NCBI GenBank assembly: GCA_021151625.1
Contig: JAGKWY010000005.1
Span: 22,710 to 86,709, forward strand
Direction: 5' to 3'
DNA length: 64,000 nucleotides
From: Gammaproteobacteria bacterium
GTDB lineage: Bacteria; Pseudomonadota; Gammaproteobacteria; Pseudomonadales; Cellvibrionaceae
The position numbers and the translations under genes are program-made. The notes under the pieces are model-generated. The model ran no database searches, was not told the DNA's origin, and saw nothing but the letters and a program-made list of their open reading frames with translations. Each line of letters opens with the position of its first letter. The stretch's first letter is position 1. This document shows positions 34,120 to 43,658 of this stretch, in pieces.

Positions 34120-35799
34120 TTATTTTTGTGCGTAATGAGGTTTTTCTGGCCAGGGTTCTGCCAAATATGGGAATTCTGGCAAGAAGGGCTTATCGTTAAA
34201 GCGTGGGTTGGGAACGGTTTTGGGTTCGATAGGTGCGCTTTCCCACAATGCTGGTTGGTTAAGTGTTTCTACATCGCAGGGTGCGTTGCCGCAATTTTTA
34301 TCCATATCCAAAAAAGTGGCGAGGAAACGAGTAGCCACCTGATCTTCCGGGCGACGGCCAAAAGGCCAGGTGCCGGTAGTATCCATATCTACAGCAGTTA
34401 GGTTGGGCACGAAAATTTCAAAGGTGCGGCGCAGGGGAATATCTTTTCCTGACTTATTCCAGCTGTTATCTGGCATACGCAATTTTTGGAAGAAGCAATG
34501 CTTCACGCGCGGGAAAGCCTCGGTCGCCAACTTGTAAGTTTTGTGCACAGGAATTGGTGAGTTGTCGTGATTAAAACAGGTTGGTAAACCGAGCGCGGAC
34601 ACCGATGGGCCAAAGCCCCAGCCCAAATGTGCAAAGCGCGTAGTGAATTCGCGCAAGTATTTGAGGTTGGCAACACCTACGTGACTGTCGTAGCGCATGC
34701 TAAGTGCAGCATCGGAGAAGGGAACGCCGTCGTGGTCTACCTGATTGTAATCGCTGTCGCGCGTATTAAATTCCAAATCTTGAGTGAACATACCTTTGAA
34801 ACCCAACCAGGTTTTATCCCAGGCGCTGGGTGCGTAGGCTTTAACCAGGCTTGACGCTTTGCGTACATAGCTACCGCCCCACATACGCACTATGCGATCA
34901 GTCGCAGGGTCTTTGCTGATAAAGGCGAGTGGAATTTCAAAACCAACGGTGTTGATGTTGCGGCCTGCTTGCGCATCGATACCGTCGTACACAAAACGGT
35001 AATTGCCATTGGCATCTTTTTTATAGGCGTTGCCTTTCCACTCGTAGGGGCCGGGTGGTAATTGCTCTTTTAAAGTCCAACCCAGGTCAGGTTTTTGTGG
35101 GTTGAAATTAAATAGATCATTACCTTCCAACTCCAGCAGAGTTTTCGGAATAGGTAATTCCGCCAGGGATTTATATTTTTCTACCGGGACTTTGTAAAAT
35201 TGCGGGGCGTAGTTAATAGAGCGGAAAAATCCTGGCAGGTTGTTAAAGAAAGCATCATCGCGACCACCGACAAAAGCTTTAATTTTTTGACCTTTGGGGC
35301 TGGTAATAATGACTACTTTATTCGTATCGATAATTTGATGGAAATCGCCTTCAGGGAAATTTAAAAAATCAACGCGCGCTTGATCTTTGCCGTTAAAGGT
35401 CACTTTAATTTCGCCGTTGTCGAAATCGAGCAAACCTTTTTTGAGTGTCTCCACATAGGTCAGCATGCCTTCCAGTGTTTCTTCACCTTTGTAATCCGAT
35501 GCGCGCTTGGCGCCTGCCAGGTGAATTTTATACATCATGTCTGGATCAAATTTTCCGGTTGACGGCAGTGGTGCGAAGGTTAATTGCGCAACCAGGGCTT
35601 CGCCATTACTGGTGTCGCTGCTGGGATAACCGAAAATATCATAAAGGTCGGCGGGACTAAGTGGTACGTCATCGTAAATGGAGTTTACGGCGTTGGGGTC
35701 GTTGTGATCAGCTGCCTGTGCGGGGAGTGAACCCCACAGCAACGCCAACGCTAGCGCGGAGGCCAACGCTGAGCGATTAATTGCAGTATGTTTTTTCAT
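34120..35799 (-). CDS. Exported DUF4331-family protein
   Basis: This 559-residue protein has a signal peptide (MKKHTAINRSALASALALAL to PAQA) followed directly by ADHNDPNAVNS and PLSPADLYDIFGYPS. That start matches DUF4331 domains, where a D-x-x-D-L-Y/F turn follows a His/Asp-rich opening. The domain is large and mostly beta. Its function is unknown, but in other bacteria it occurs with secreted cytochromes and oxidases. The start is ATG 35799, with AAGGA seven bases upstream. It lies 51 bases after the patatin gene and is probably the last gene of the group beginning with the di-haem cytochrome. Confidence 0.75.
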   Translation of the reverse strand: MKKHTAINRSALASALALALLWGSLPAQAADHNDPNAVNSIYDDVPLSPADLYDIFGYPSSDTSNGEALVAQLTFAPLPSTGKFDPDMMYKIHLAGAKRASDYKGEETLEGMLTYVETLKKGLLDFDNGEIKVTFNGKDQARVDFLNFPEGDFHQIIDTNKVVIITSPKGQKIKAFVGGRDDAFFNNLPGFFRSINYAPQFYKVPVEKYKSLAELPIPKTLLELEGNDLFNFNPQKPDLGWTLKEQLPPGPYEWKGNAYKKDANGNYRFVYDGIDAQAGRNINTVGFEIPLAFISKDPATDRIVRMWGGSYVRKASSLVKAYAPSAWDKTWLGFKGMFTQDLEFNTRDSDYNQVDHDGVPFSDAALSMRYDSHVGVANLKYLREFTTRFAHLGWGFGPSVSALGLPTCFNHDNSPIPVHKTYKLATEAFPRVKHCFFQKLRMPDNSWNKSGKDIPLRRTFEIFVPNLTAVDMDTTGTWPFGRRPEDQVATRFLATFLDMDKNCGNAPCDVETLNQPALWESAPIEPKTVPNPRFNDKPFLPEFPYLAEPWPEKPHYAQK

Positions 35800-35850
35800 G
35801 GTCAAATCCTTATAGGCGTTAAGTAAACAATAAAAAGTAAACGTTAAAAA

Positions 35851-38397
35851 TTATGGCAAGCGCGCCATGGCGTCTTTGTTAATCAATAACTGTTTGGTGA
35901 GTTGATAGCCCAATTCGCGATAGGACTCAAATTGCCGTTCATCAAAAAATTGATCAGCAGTGGGTTGATTGGGAAATTGAGCATTGAGTGCTTTGTAAGC
36001 GTAAATATCCGCGGGCAGGTCGCGCGTTACACAGGCTTTGATGTAGACAAAGGTACCGACAAAACCTTTTTCGGTGTCTGTGTCTGGATAAACTATATCG
36101 CCAATCGCATAGCCACGTTCGGAGAGCTCAAATTTTTTATCGGCAATGGTGATGTCCTGGCTGCGCGGAATAAGTCCACAGAGATTGAATCGCTCATCGC
36201 GGAAGCGAATGGTCACACCAAAGTCAACGCGAATTCGAGAGATGGCATTGCCCAGGTCTTCGAAGGTGGTTGCCAAATCAGCAGAGCCATCGGAGAGGAT
36301 AATCCAGGGCAAACGACGACGAATCAATTCATAAATACCGGTGTTGTCAAAGTGCCCACCGTCCGATAGTTCTATATGCGGTGAGTTTTCCTGATGGCCA
36401 AGATTAAACAAGCTGTTAGCGCCGGGAAACAGGTAATTGGGTTTAAAAATAAATTTAAAACGTGTGAGAAAGTGCGTTGGGTTGTTAGCCCAAAAACCCA
36501 GGCGCAAACCAAAAAAGGTCATCAGGAAAGAAACCAGCGGCGTGGTCGAGTTTCCTTCACCACCAACACCTGCATGCGGGTTTGCTGCGGCGCCGGAAAT
36601 AGCCGTGGCAGTAGCCAGCGTCATGGAGTTGAGGGAGAAATGGCGAGTCTCTACATAACCAGTCGCGTCGCTGCCGCAATAATCAGGGGATAAAATAAAA
36701 TTATCGCCCAGCCGGCTTTTGTACTGTGGGTTCCTGGATTTATTCAGGATGATGTTGGTATTGATCAGGTGATAGGGCGACCATACCGCTTTATTTTTTA
36801 ATTCTGACAGACGGAGTTCATTAGCTTTTTCACCTTTCTTCGCCAGGCTTGAATAGGGTGAAACACTGGGGTCGCGCAGGAAGGTATCCATCAATCGATC
36901 GCGATACATTTTATGCGGGGAAATATAGTTGATATTGACTGCCAGCAAAAAAATAATCATCAATGCGATATAAACATTAACGCTCAATCCAAATGGCCGG
37001 TTAATGGTTGCCTGCAAGCTCAGGTGGTAGAGACCTTCTCCCATCCAATAGGCCACGCTGATAATGATAAAAATAAAGCCGACAATAACAACGTTTCTAA
37101 ATAAATCCGCATAGAGTGAATTGGAATCCAGTGCGGGTTTCAAGCGTTTACGGAATTCGTTTATCGCCATAAAAATTGCGGCCAAACTTGCGCCGCCCGA
37201 GCCCCAGAATGCCGGGTTATCCAATTCAAGTCGTGAAAAGAACAGTGATTGCAATGGAACCAATGCGAGGATCAAACTACAGACACCCATAGTCAGTAGC
37301 CATCCCAGTGACGACTGTATTTCGATTCGGTATTTATAGAATTTTGAGAAAGGACGTGTGAATGTACTGCTTAATGCGTAAAACGTTTGCAGTAGCAGAA
37401 ATGCCGCACCTAATAAGCCAGCGAAGCCGGTGAAATACAGAAAGAAATTAATCCGTTCATCGGTATAGGTGTAGTTGTACTTTTGGTCGTAATTGATGGC
37501 GAAATTAATCAGACTGTCCAGCAAGTTATAGATGTAGTCATGTGCAGGAAGATCCTGTACCAGCGATTGTAAAAAGCCGGAGTAGACAACGGAGATCAAC
37601 AGCATAAATGCCAGGCTGAACAAAAATAAATACGCAAAGAAAGAATGTATGGCGCTACCCAACGCAAAACCAACTAGCGAAACTAGTGGCAGTTGCGGCG
37701 GAGTTAGATAGTTGCCGTGCAAACGAATATAGCTAAGTACTTTGTTGGCGTTGTGCGCATCATTACTGATTGAGTCGTGGGCATGCTCAGTGCGAGTGTT
37801 TTCCTGTGCGGTATCTTGTTCCGATGCTGTAGCGGACGCGGTGCTGTCTTGTTGTGTTTTCGCCGCAAAGACCTTGTGCTCATGAACGTTCAGTATTTCG
37901 GTGTTGGCCTTGCTGCCACAGAATTTTTCCAGGTTGCCGAAAGGGAACGCGCCCCAGCGTTTCATAAACCAGGATAGGGCGGCGCCGGCGTAACCGCCAC
38001 CGGACACACTGGATAAGTATTGAAGCTTTTCAAAAACAGTGGGGTGGCCTTCTTTAGCAAAGCCTTTGTTGTAAAGCGCCTGCATAACGCCAATACCAAA
38101 TGCAGCCGAGCGGATACCACCACCAGATAAAGCTAACCCATAATTCGGACGTTCTTTGGCCGGGTGTTTATCTTTGTCAATGTAATTGTAAAAGTTACTG
38201 ACGTAGTTTTTGTAATCGCTATCGATATGGGAGCGATAGGAATTGTCCAGGTAATTTTTATATTTTTTATCGAAATCTGTGGAAAACTCCGTTTCCACAG
38301 ATTTTTTTTCCTGTTCAATCAATGTGTGACTATTGATTGTTGGATAGTTACAGCAACAGCTTTTTATGTAGCTGAAGAGTCGAGCAAGGAATGACAT
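35851..38397 (-). CDS. Patatin-like phospholipase with membrane segments
   Basis: This 848-residue patatin-fold lipase has, at the N-terminus, the oxyanion Gly-rich loop LALSGGGIRSAAFGIG (about 88-103), the nucleophile Ser132 in SSVSGGGYAGA, and near the C-terminus the catalytic Asp679 in SDGGHFDNTG. Between them are an inserted Asp/Glu/Gln-rich stretch and at least six membrane helices (for example ILALVPLQSLFFS and VVIVGFIFIIISVAYW). The active-site halves are therefore split by a membrane region. It has no signal peptide. The start is ATG 38397, with GGAAGG six bases upstream. It probably frees fatty acids from lipids. It lies 67 bases after the GMC gene in the same operon. Confidence 0.85.
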   Translation of the reverse strand: MSFLARLFSYIKSCCCNYPTINSHTLIEQEKKSVETEFSTDFDKKYKNYLDNSYRSHIDSDYKNYVSNFYNYIDKDKHPAKERPNYGLALSGGGIRSAAFGIGVMQALYNKGFAKEGHPTVFEKLQYLSSVSGGGYAGAALSWFMKRWGAFPFGNLEKFCGSKANTEILNVHEHKVFAAKTQQDSTASATASEQDTAQENTRTEHAHDSISNDAHNANKVLSYIRLHGNYLTPPQLPLVSLVGFALGSAIHSFFAYLFLFSLAFMLLISVVYSGFLQSLVQDLPAHDYIYNLLDSLINFAINYDQKYNYTYTDERINFFLYFTGFAGLLGAAFLLLQTFYALSSTFTRPFSKFYKYRIEIQSSLGWLLTMGVCSLILALVPLQSLFFSRLELDNPAFWGSGGASLAAIFMAINEFRKRLKPALDSNSLYADLFRNVVIVGFIFIIISVAYWMGEGLYHLSLQATINRPFGLSVNVYIALMIIFLLAVNINYISPHKMYRDRLMDTFLRDPSVSPYSSLAKKGEKANELRLSELKNKAVWSPYHLINTNIILNKSRNPQYKSRLGDNFILSPDYCGSDATGYVETRHFSLNSMTLATATAISGAAANPHAGVGGEGNSTTPLVSFLMTFFGLRLGFWANNPTHFLTRFKFIFKPNYLFPGANSLFNLGHQENSPHIELSDGGHFDNTGIYELIRRRLPWIILSDGSADLATTFEDLGNAISRIRVDFGVTIRFRDERFNLCGLIPRSQDITIADKKFELSERGYAIGDIVYPDTDTEKGFVGTFVYIKACVTRDLPADIYAYKALNAQFPNQPTADQFFDERQFESYRELGYQLTKQLLINKDAMARLP

Positions 38398-38464
38398 AGT
38401 TACCTTCCCAAGAAAGTTTCAGAAGCGACTATGTAATTTCCTTGTCGGGCACTCTCCAGAGGGC

Positions 38465-40342
38465 TTATTTGCCCTTGAGTATTGCATCGGCCGCTTTTTC
38501 CCCGATCATGTAGACCGCGCTCACAATAAAGAAGCCGGGAATTTTCGGGAACACAGATGCATCCACCACACGCAAACCTTGTACGCCGCGCACTTTGAAA
38601 TTGCTGTCCAGCACGGCCATAGGGTCGTTATCCGGCCCAATAGGGCAGGTACAGGAGGCGTGATGGCCCCAGGCGTTATCCTTCACAAATTGTGCAATTT
38701 CAGCATCGCTTTGCACTTGCTTGCCGGGCAGTTCCTCTTCTGCTATCAACCCCGAGGCGATTAAATCCTTGGTGAGTTCACGCACAAATTTCACGCCTTC
38801 GACAACTGATTGCAAATCCTGCCCGCTGGTGTCATTGCCTTCATCAAAATAACGGAAATTGATGTGCGGGGTGTCCAGTGGATCAGCGGATTTCAAAGCA
38901 ACATAACCGGCGGAATTATTGGTGTGGGCTTTTAACACTGCCCAGGTGAAATAATTCAGATGCTCGGTAATTACTTTGGAATAACCGGGGAAATAACCTT
39001 TAAAAAGTGCAAGCAGTGAGAAGCAGAATAAATCCGGCAATGGACGCTCTTTTACCGAGCGTTTAATTACCGCAAGTACCGCACCATTAGTGGTGTAAAC
39101 GCCTTTGCGTTCCTTTTCCCACTTCTCGTATTGTGGATCGCCTTTTTCGTAGCGCGCACCATCCAGCACTTCCCAGCTGTTAAATTTCATGCGGTTTACA
39201 ACACCGACTTCGTATCTGTCCTGCAGGTTTTTTCCAACACCAGGCAAGTGCGCGCGCACTGGAATGCCGTGTTGTTGCAATTCAGCGGAATCGCCAATGC
39301 CAGAAAGCATTAACAATTGCGGTGTATTAAATGCTCCACCAGAAAGGATAATTTCTTTGCTGGCGTAAACGGTTTTTGTTTCAGCCTGAGTATTGCGCGG
39401 TAAGCAATGGGCTTTGTATAGCCGCTCGCCTTTTAAATATTCCACACCGATTGCGCGGTTGCTATCGTCAAACAATACACGCGTAACTGTGGCGTTCAAT
39501 TCGATGGAAAGATTGCCAGGAAAGCGTGCGGCAACATCCAACAGACGCTCGCGTGTACCATTGCGACTGTGATTATTAGTTGCCAGCGGTGGGTAGCGCA
39601 GGCCAAAGGCGTTGTCTTGTACCAGCCGCCAGTCATTGGGGTCTGCCAGGCCGCGTTTTTGCCATTGCACTCGCTCAACAGGGTCGCCGAGATTTTTAAA
39701 TATCTCTTCAGTGGATTCGAGTACGGTTTTAATTAATTGCTCATCGCGTGCGATATCACCCAGCGGAAGTGCTGCTTCAGTGCTGAGCCAACCATTAAAA
39801 CCATGGCGAGTCGGGTTGTAACCCAATTTACTCAGGAAGCGATAAATCGGACGATGCTTACAATTTTCCAGTGTCTGAAAATGGCCGCGCATAGTGTCGG
39901 CATTCCAGGAGTTATCGCCGGTTAAATCGGCGATATAGTCCCAGTCCGCGTTGTGGGGGTAAACGGTAATCATCGCATTGTGTGCGGTACAACCACCCAG
40001 GCAGCCAGCGCGCGGGTAGAGCACGCCATCTACCTTTTCGCCTTCAAAGGTTTCAGTGTATTTGCTATCGCGCACTTGCTGGTTTTGATCGGAGTAATGA
40101 CGCACGAAATAATCCCAGCGCATCGCCGAGTTTTCGGTAGAGAGTGCGTGGAAGACGGGTACCTGATACTGCTCTGGCAAACGATTTTTTTCCGGATCGC
40201 GTGGGTCGCCACCCTTAAGTTGGGTGGGGTCGCCGCCGGCTTCCAATACCAATACTTTTTTACCATTTTCGGCGAGGCGAGCGGCAAGCGTGCCGCCCCC
40301 TGCGCCAGAGCCTACAACAATGTATTCAAAGGCTGATTGCAT
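38465..40342 (-). CDS. GMC-family FAD oxidoreductase
   Basis: This 625-residue enzyme is of the glucose-methanol-choline type. The FAD-binding start is YIVVGSGAGGGTLAARLAE. GMC signature 1 is in YPRAGCLGGCTAHNAMI, and signature 2 is in LSGGAFNTPQLLMLSGIG. The C-terminal catalytic residues lie in WGHHASCTCPIG (His pair). No signal peptide is seen, so it should be cytoplasmic unless moved by another route. The start is ATG 40342 with AAGGAG nine bases upstream. Members of this branch oxidise alcohols, sterols or long-chain compounds. The neighbours (di-haem cytochrome, patatin) suggest oxidation of a hydrophobic alcohol linked to haem electron transfer. Confidence 0.9.
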   Translation of the reverse strand: MQSAFEYIVVGSGAGGGTLAARLAENGKKVLVLEAGGDPTQLKGGDPRDPEKNRLPEQYQVPVFHALSTENSAMRWDYFVRHYSDQNQQVRDSKYTETFEGEKVDGVLYPRAGCLGGCTAHNAMITVYPHNADWDYIADLTGDNSWNADTMRGHFQTLENCKHRPIYRFLSKLGYNPTRHGFNGWLSTEAALPLGDIARDEQLIKTVLESTEEIFKNLGDPVERVQWQKRGLADPNDWRLVQDNAFGLRYPPLATNNHSRNGTRERLLDVAARFPGNLSIELNATVTRVLFDDSNRAIGVEYLKGERLYKAHCLPRNTQAETKTVYASKEIILSGGAFNTPQLLMLSGIGDSAELQQHGIPVRAHLPGVGKNLQDRYEVGVVNRMKFNSWEVLDGARYEKGDPQYEKWEKERKGVYTTNGAVLAVIKRSVKERPLPDLFCFSLLALFKGYFPGYSKVITEHLNYFTWAVLKAHTNNSAGYVALKSADPLDTPHINFRYFDEGNDTSGQDLQSVVEGVKFVRELTKDLIASGLIAEEELPGKQVQSDAEIAQFVKDNAWGHHASCTCPIGPDNDPMAVLDSNFKVRGVQGLRVVDASVFPKIPGFFIVSAVYMIGEKAADAILKGK

Positions 40343-40394
40343 CTTTGTCGCTCCTTAGAAAGTTTTCACAAATTCAATCAGCGCGCGTTTTTCC

Positions 40395-42656
40395 TCATCC
40401 ATCGATGTTGGACAGGAGGTTCACTGGCGTACCAGCAGGGATTGGGCCGATTTGTACGCCGTCATCACCAAATGCCCAGGGTGCGATGCGACTCAACCAA
40501 CCTTCCAGCGGCTGCAGGAATTCAGGTAAGAAGCCTGAAGGCACGCGCAGATAACTCGGGGCTGTGGTGCGATCTATGGTGCCTGGGTGCGTCAGTCCAT
40601 TTTTGGTCACTACGGTCATGTTACCGCTACGCTTTTCTGGCCAGAGTAATTTTTCAATGGAGTCGTCGAAGGACTTCATGCGGTCTTCCACTGTGCCTGT
40701 CCAGTAAAAATCACCCAGTGCATTATTAACGAAAAAAGGAGCGGTTGACCAAACACTGGCTAATGATGCTGGACGAGTAAATCCGCGACCACCGCCGGGC
40801 AGGGTGAATTGCTTAACGCTGAAATCGTAGGGGTCCTGGATATTGATAGTGCCTACGGATGGCAAATTTTTGTAGGACTCGGAAGAGAAGTTGTCCCAAA
40901 TATTGCCGCGAATAGCGTTGCTGGCCAAAGGACTACAGGCGTTGGTTTCAAGCAGGGTAACTGGCACACGCAAATCAGTAGAGAGGAAATTGTTATCGAG
41001 GAAGTCATCCTTCAACACAATTTCAGTCATCGCTGTTTTGAACTCGTCAGTCTTGGTCCATTTCCAATAATCGTTCCAGCAGGTCAGGTAATTTTTATCG
41101 CCAGTGGCATTTACGCAACCTTGATCAGGGAAGTGGCTAAAAGCTTTTTCTGGCAGTTTACTGGAATGACAACGTGCACAGGTTTTCGCGAAAACTTCTT
41201 TACCTTGCTGCACTACAGCAGCGTCAGCGGTTAAGTAGCTTTGACCTTGAGCAGCATCTTTTAAATGATCAGGTGTAGATGCGGCAAGGAAGAACAGAGC
41301 CAGATTTGGTGTTTGATGTTCGTTAGCTACCCAGAAGCTGGAGTTTTTGCGCGCAACTTCAATTTCAAACGGCGTAATTTTTTTACCGCCAAGCAATGGC
41401 CGGAAATGGGTTAGCCATTCATCACTAAATAAACCGATATTGATATAAACACGGTTTAACGCACCCAGGGCGCCCACTGAGTCTGCGCCATCTTTTAGCA
41501 CGCGTGGCGTAAACACTGTGTCAGGCTCTTTATAGAAATTATTCAGCGGACTTTCTTTTGGAACTTCAGGCAGTTGATTGAACTGCTTGTTGTTCAGGCT
41601 GCCGCCGCCGAGGGTTTCTTTACCGAATTTAGTTGCCAGCTCAACACGCGCACCCAGGTTGTAAATTGCATTCATGGTGCGTGGGTTGTTGATATAGTCG
41701 CTGGAAATAAGCGAGGTATCCAGCGCACCCGGGCGAGAAGTGTGGAATAGTTGCGATGGGAAACTGGTTTGATCTGGTGCAAACATCAGGATGCGGTCAA
41801 CCCAAAAATATTGGGCGCCAGGATTGGAGTTCAGGTTGGCCCAGGCTGGGTTCTCCGGATCTAGCGGCGGGTTAGTGGGGTTTGGTCCAACATGGCAGAA
41901 TCCGCACGACATACCTACGCGATAGGGGCGAATCAGGTTTTTGTCCTGATAATAAGATGGATCTGTGTAGTAGCGTTCCGGGTCCCATTTCGCTTTGGCT
42001 GCTTCGTCAAAGTCCGGGTTGGGGAAGAGACGCAAGCCGACGATCCCGGTTGCATAACCATAATAGGAACCGACAGGTACGGTTTTACCGCGCGCACCAA
42101 TTGCTATGCCGGGGTATTTTTGTTCATTTTCAAACGGATCAGCGGCGCAACTCGGGTCGCGGGTATCCAGATAAAGACCGAAACGATCAGGATTCGGCTT
42201 ATCCCCTTTTTTGAAGCAGGGTTCGTTGACCACGCCCAGATGCTGCCAGCGGTTATCACGCGAATAACCGAGTGCAGGGTGGTTGGAAACAGTTTTGAGC
42301 AGGTCGGAGTTGCCTACGCTGGCGCGACCAATTTCATCCCACAGGGTATCGTTTCCTGCAGTCCATACAATCCAGTTGTTGCGACCTTCAGCGGCTGCTT
42401 TAACGGCCTGGGCTTCAGTAATTCCGGGCACATAAGGAGTTAAACGGCGAACTAATTCGGCTGGATTTTTGGTGATGCCGTAATCCATATCGGCATAGTA
42501 ATCTTCGTCGGCGCCTTTGAGTGATTCGGGTGTTCTTCCTACACATTTTGCTTCGTCCAGCACATTGCCGGAACCTTTGCCGCAGGGATGGTCAGAACAG
42601 GAGGTGAGAAGCAGGGCACTGAGAATTGGCATGGCCCATACAGCGATTGATTTCAT
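40395..42656 (-). CDS. Di-haem c-type cytochrome lipoprotein (RoxA-like)
   Basis: This 753-residue lipoprotein has lipobox LLLTSC after its signal and two CXXCH haem sites: CGFCH and CARCH. The region around the first (RPYRVGMSCGFCHVGPNP, NNPRTMNAIYNLGAR) resembles the RoxA/RoxB group of di-haem oxygenases related to cytochrome-c peroxidases; this assignment is from memory. The frame ends NLLSNIDG at TGA 40395. In the next frame the sequence continues as DEEKRALIEFVKTF up to TAA at 40355, directly before the next gene's ribosome site, which suggests a frameshift. ATG 42656 has AAGGAG seven bases upstream. It is the first gene of the group and may carry out oxidation at the cell surface. Confidence 0.85.
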   Translation of the reverse strand: MKSIAVWAMPILSALLLTSCSDHPCGKGSGNVLDEAKCVGRTPESLKGADEDYYADMDYGITKNPAELVRRLTPYVPGITEAQAVKAAAEGRNNWIVWTAGNDTLWDEIGRASVGNSDLLKTVSNHPALGYSRDNRWQHLGVVNEPCFKKGDKPNPDRFGLYLDTRDPSCAADPFENEQKYPGIAIGARGKTVPVGSYYGYATGIVGLRLFPNPDFDEAAKAKWDPERYYTDPSYYQDKNLIRPYRVGMSCGFCHVGPNPTNPPLDPENPAWANLNSNPGAQYFWVDRILMFAPDQTSFPSQLFHTSRPGALDTSLISSDYINNPRTMNAIYNLGARVELATKFGKETLGGGSLNNKQFNQLPEVPKESPLNNFYKEPDTVFTPRVLKDGADSVGALGALNRVYINIGLFSDEWLTHFRPLLGGKKITPFEIEVARKNSSFWVANEHQTPNLALFFLAASTPDHLKDAAQGQSYLTADAAVVQQGKEVFAKTCARCHSSKLPEKAFSHFPDQGCVNATGDKNYLTCWNDYWKWTKTDEFKTAMTEIVLKDDFLDNNFLSTDLRVPVTLLETNACSPLASNAIRGNIWDNFSSESYKNLPSVGTINIQDPYDFSVKQFTLPGGGRGFTRPASLASVWSTAPFFVNNALGDFYWTGTVEDRMKSFDDSIEKLLWPEKRSGNMTVVTKNGLTHPGTIDRTTAPSYLRVPSGFLPEFLQPLEGWLSRIAPWAFGDDGVQIGPIPAGTPVNLLSNIDG

Positions 42657-42923
42657 GAGTTCGCTCCTTAAAAACTGCTACAGATACACGGATGAGTGTT
42701 GTTATTTAATTTAGTAATGACTTGCGGGCTCTTCCTGAGCCCCTAATAATCGAAATAAGTGATTACACTTCAGTATCTATGATCATATTTTGTAATTTCC
42801 CCACCCATATGGGTGGTGATTTTTATTGATCAGTTTGGTTTGCGTGGATTCTGTACGGAAAGTCGTTTAAAGCCTTGTGTTAAGATGCCTGGCTCTCTTT
42901 TTCGTGAAAATAATTTGTTGCTT

Positions 42924-43658
42924 ATGTCAGCTGTTCGCCCCCTTAACCCGTTTCTAGTGTTGCGCGATAAGCGTTTGGCAGAAGCCACGCGCGAGTTCCT
43001 TGCGCGCGGCAAATCAGTCATTCGCTGTAAAGATTGTTCCTTAGCCACTTACGCCTGCATTTGCTCCTGGCGACCAACACTTGAGTCGCAGAGTGAATTT
43101 ATTTTGCTGATGCATCGCGATGAGGTGCTAAAGCCTACAAATACCGGTCGTTTGATTGCTGATGTCTTGCCCACGCGCACCCATGCATTTTGCTGGAGTC
43201 GCACTGAACCCGATGAGGCCTTGTTGGCATTGCTGAGCGATCCACGGCGGCGCTGTTTAATCGTATTTCCGGAAGAGGCGAATGAAGTGGCGGCAACTTC
43301 GCGGGGTTTGGTGGCTACATTGCCTGATGATGGCAAGATCAATACCTTTGTGTTGCTGGACGGCACCTGGAAACAGAGTGGCAGAATGTTCCATTTAAGT
43401 CGCTGGCTGGATAATTATCCCTGTGTGATTTTGCCGGAAGCAGATGGGCGCGGTTATGCCGTGCGCAAGTCCCATCAGGATCATTATCTTTCCACCGCCG
43501 AAGCTGCTGCATTGTGTTTGCAAATGGCCAATGAGCCATTAATTGCAGAAGTGCTTAGGGACTACTTCCAATTGTTTAATGTGCATTATCTCGCTACTCG
43601 AGCTTGTGTGCCCCCGCAACCGGGTGAATTGCATGCGCGCCTTGCACAATTGCTCTAG
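42924..43658 (+). CDS. tapT: DTW-domain tRNA-uridine aminocarboxypropyltransferase
   Basis: DTW-domain enzymes of the TapT (YfiP) type use S-adenosylmethionine to make acp3U in tRNA. The 244-residue product matches the Escherichia coli YfiP plan: REFLARGKSVIRCKDC and CICSW (zinc-binding cysteines), LKPTNTGRLIADVLP, FCWSRTEP, and the DTW-type signature LDGTWKQSGRMF. The start is placed at ATG 42924, where the family's N-terminus begins; the frame is open to 42813 and another ATG is at 42885. Ribosome sites are weak for all of these. The gene stands alone between divergent cytochrome and convergent DUF3530 genes. Confidence 0.88.
   Translation: MSAVRPLNPFLVLRDKRLAEATREFLARGKSVIRCKDCSLATYACICSWRPTLESQSEFILLMHRDEVLKPTNTGRLIADVLPTRTHAFCWSRTEPDEALLALLSDPRRRCLIVFPEEANEVAATSRGLVATLPDDGKINTFVLLDGTWKQSGRMFHLSRWLDNYPCVILPEADGRGYAVRKSHQDHYLSTAEAAALCLQMANEPLIAEVLRDYFQLFNVHYLATRACVPPQPGELHARLAQLL

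Noticed and set aside
36394..36693. Plus-strand frames opposite the patatin gene
   Set aside because: Lys/Arg-rich nonsense composition and no start signals; the patatin motifs are on the other strand.
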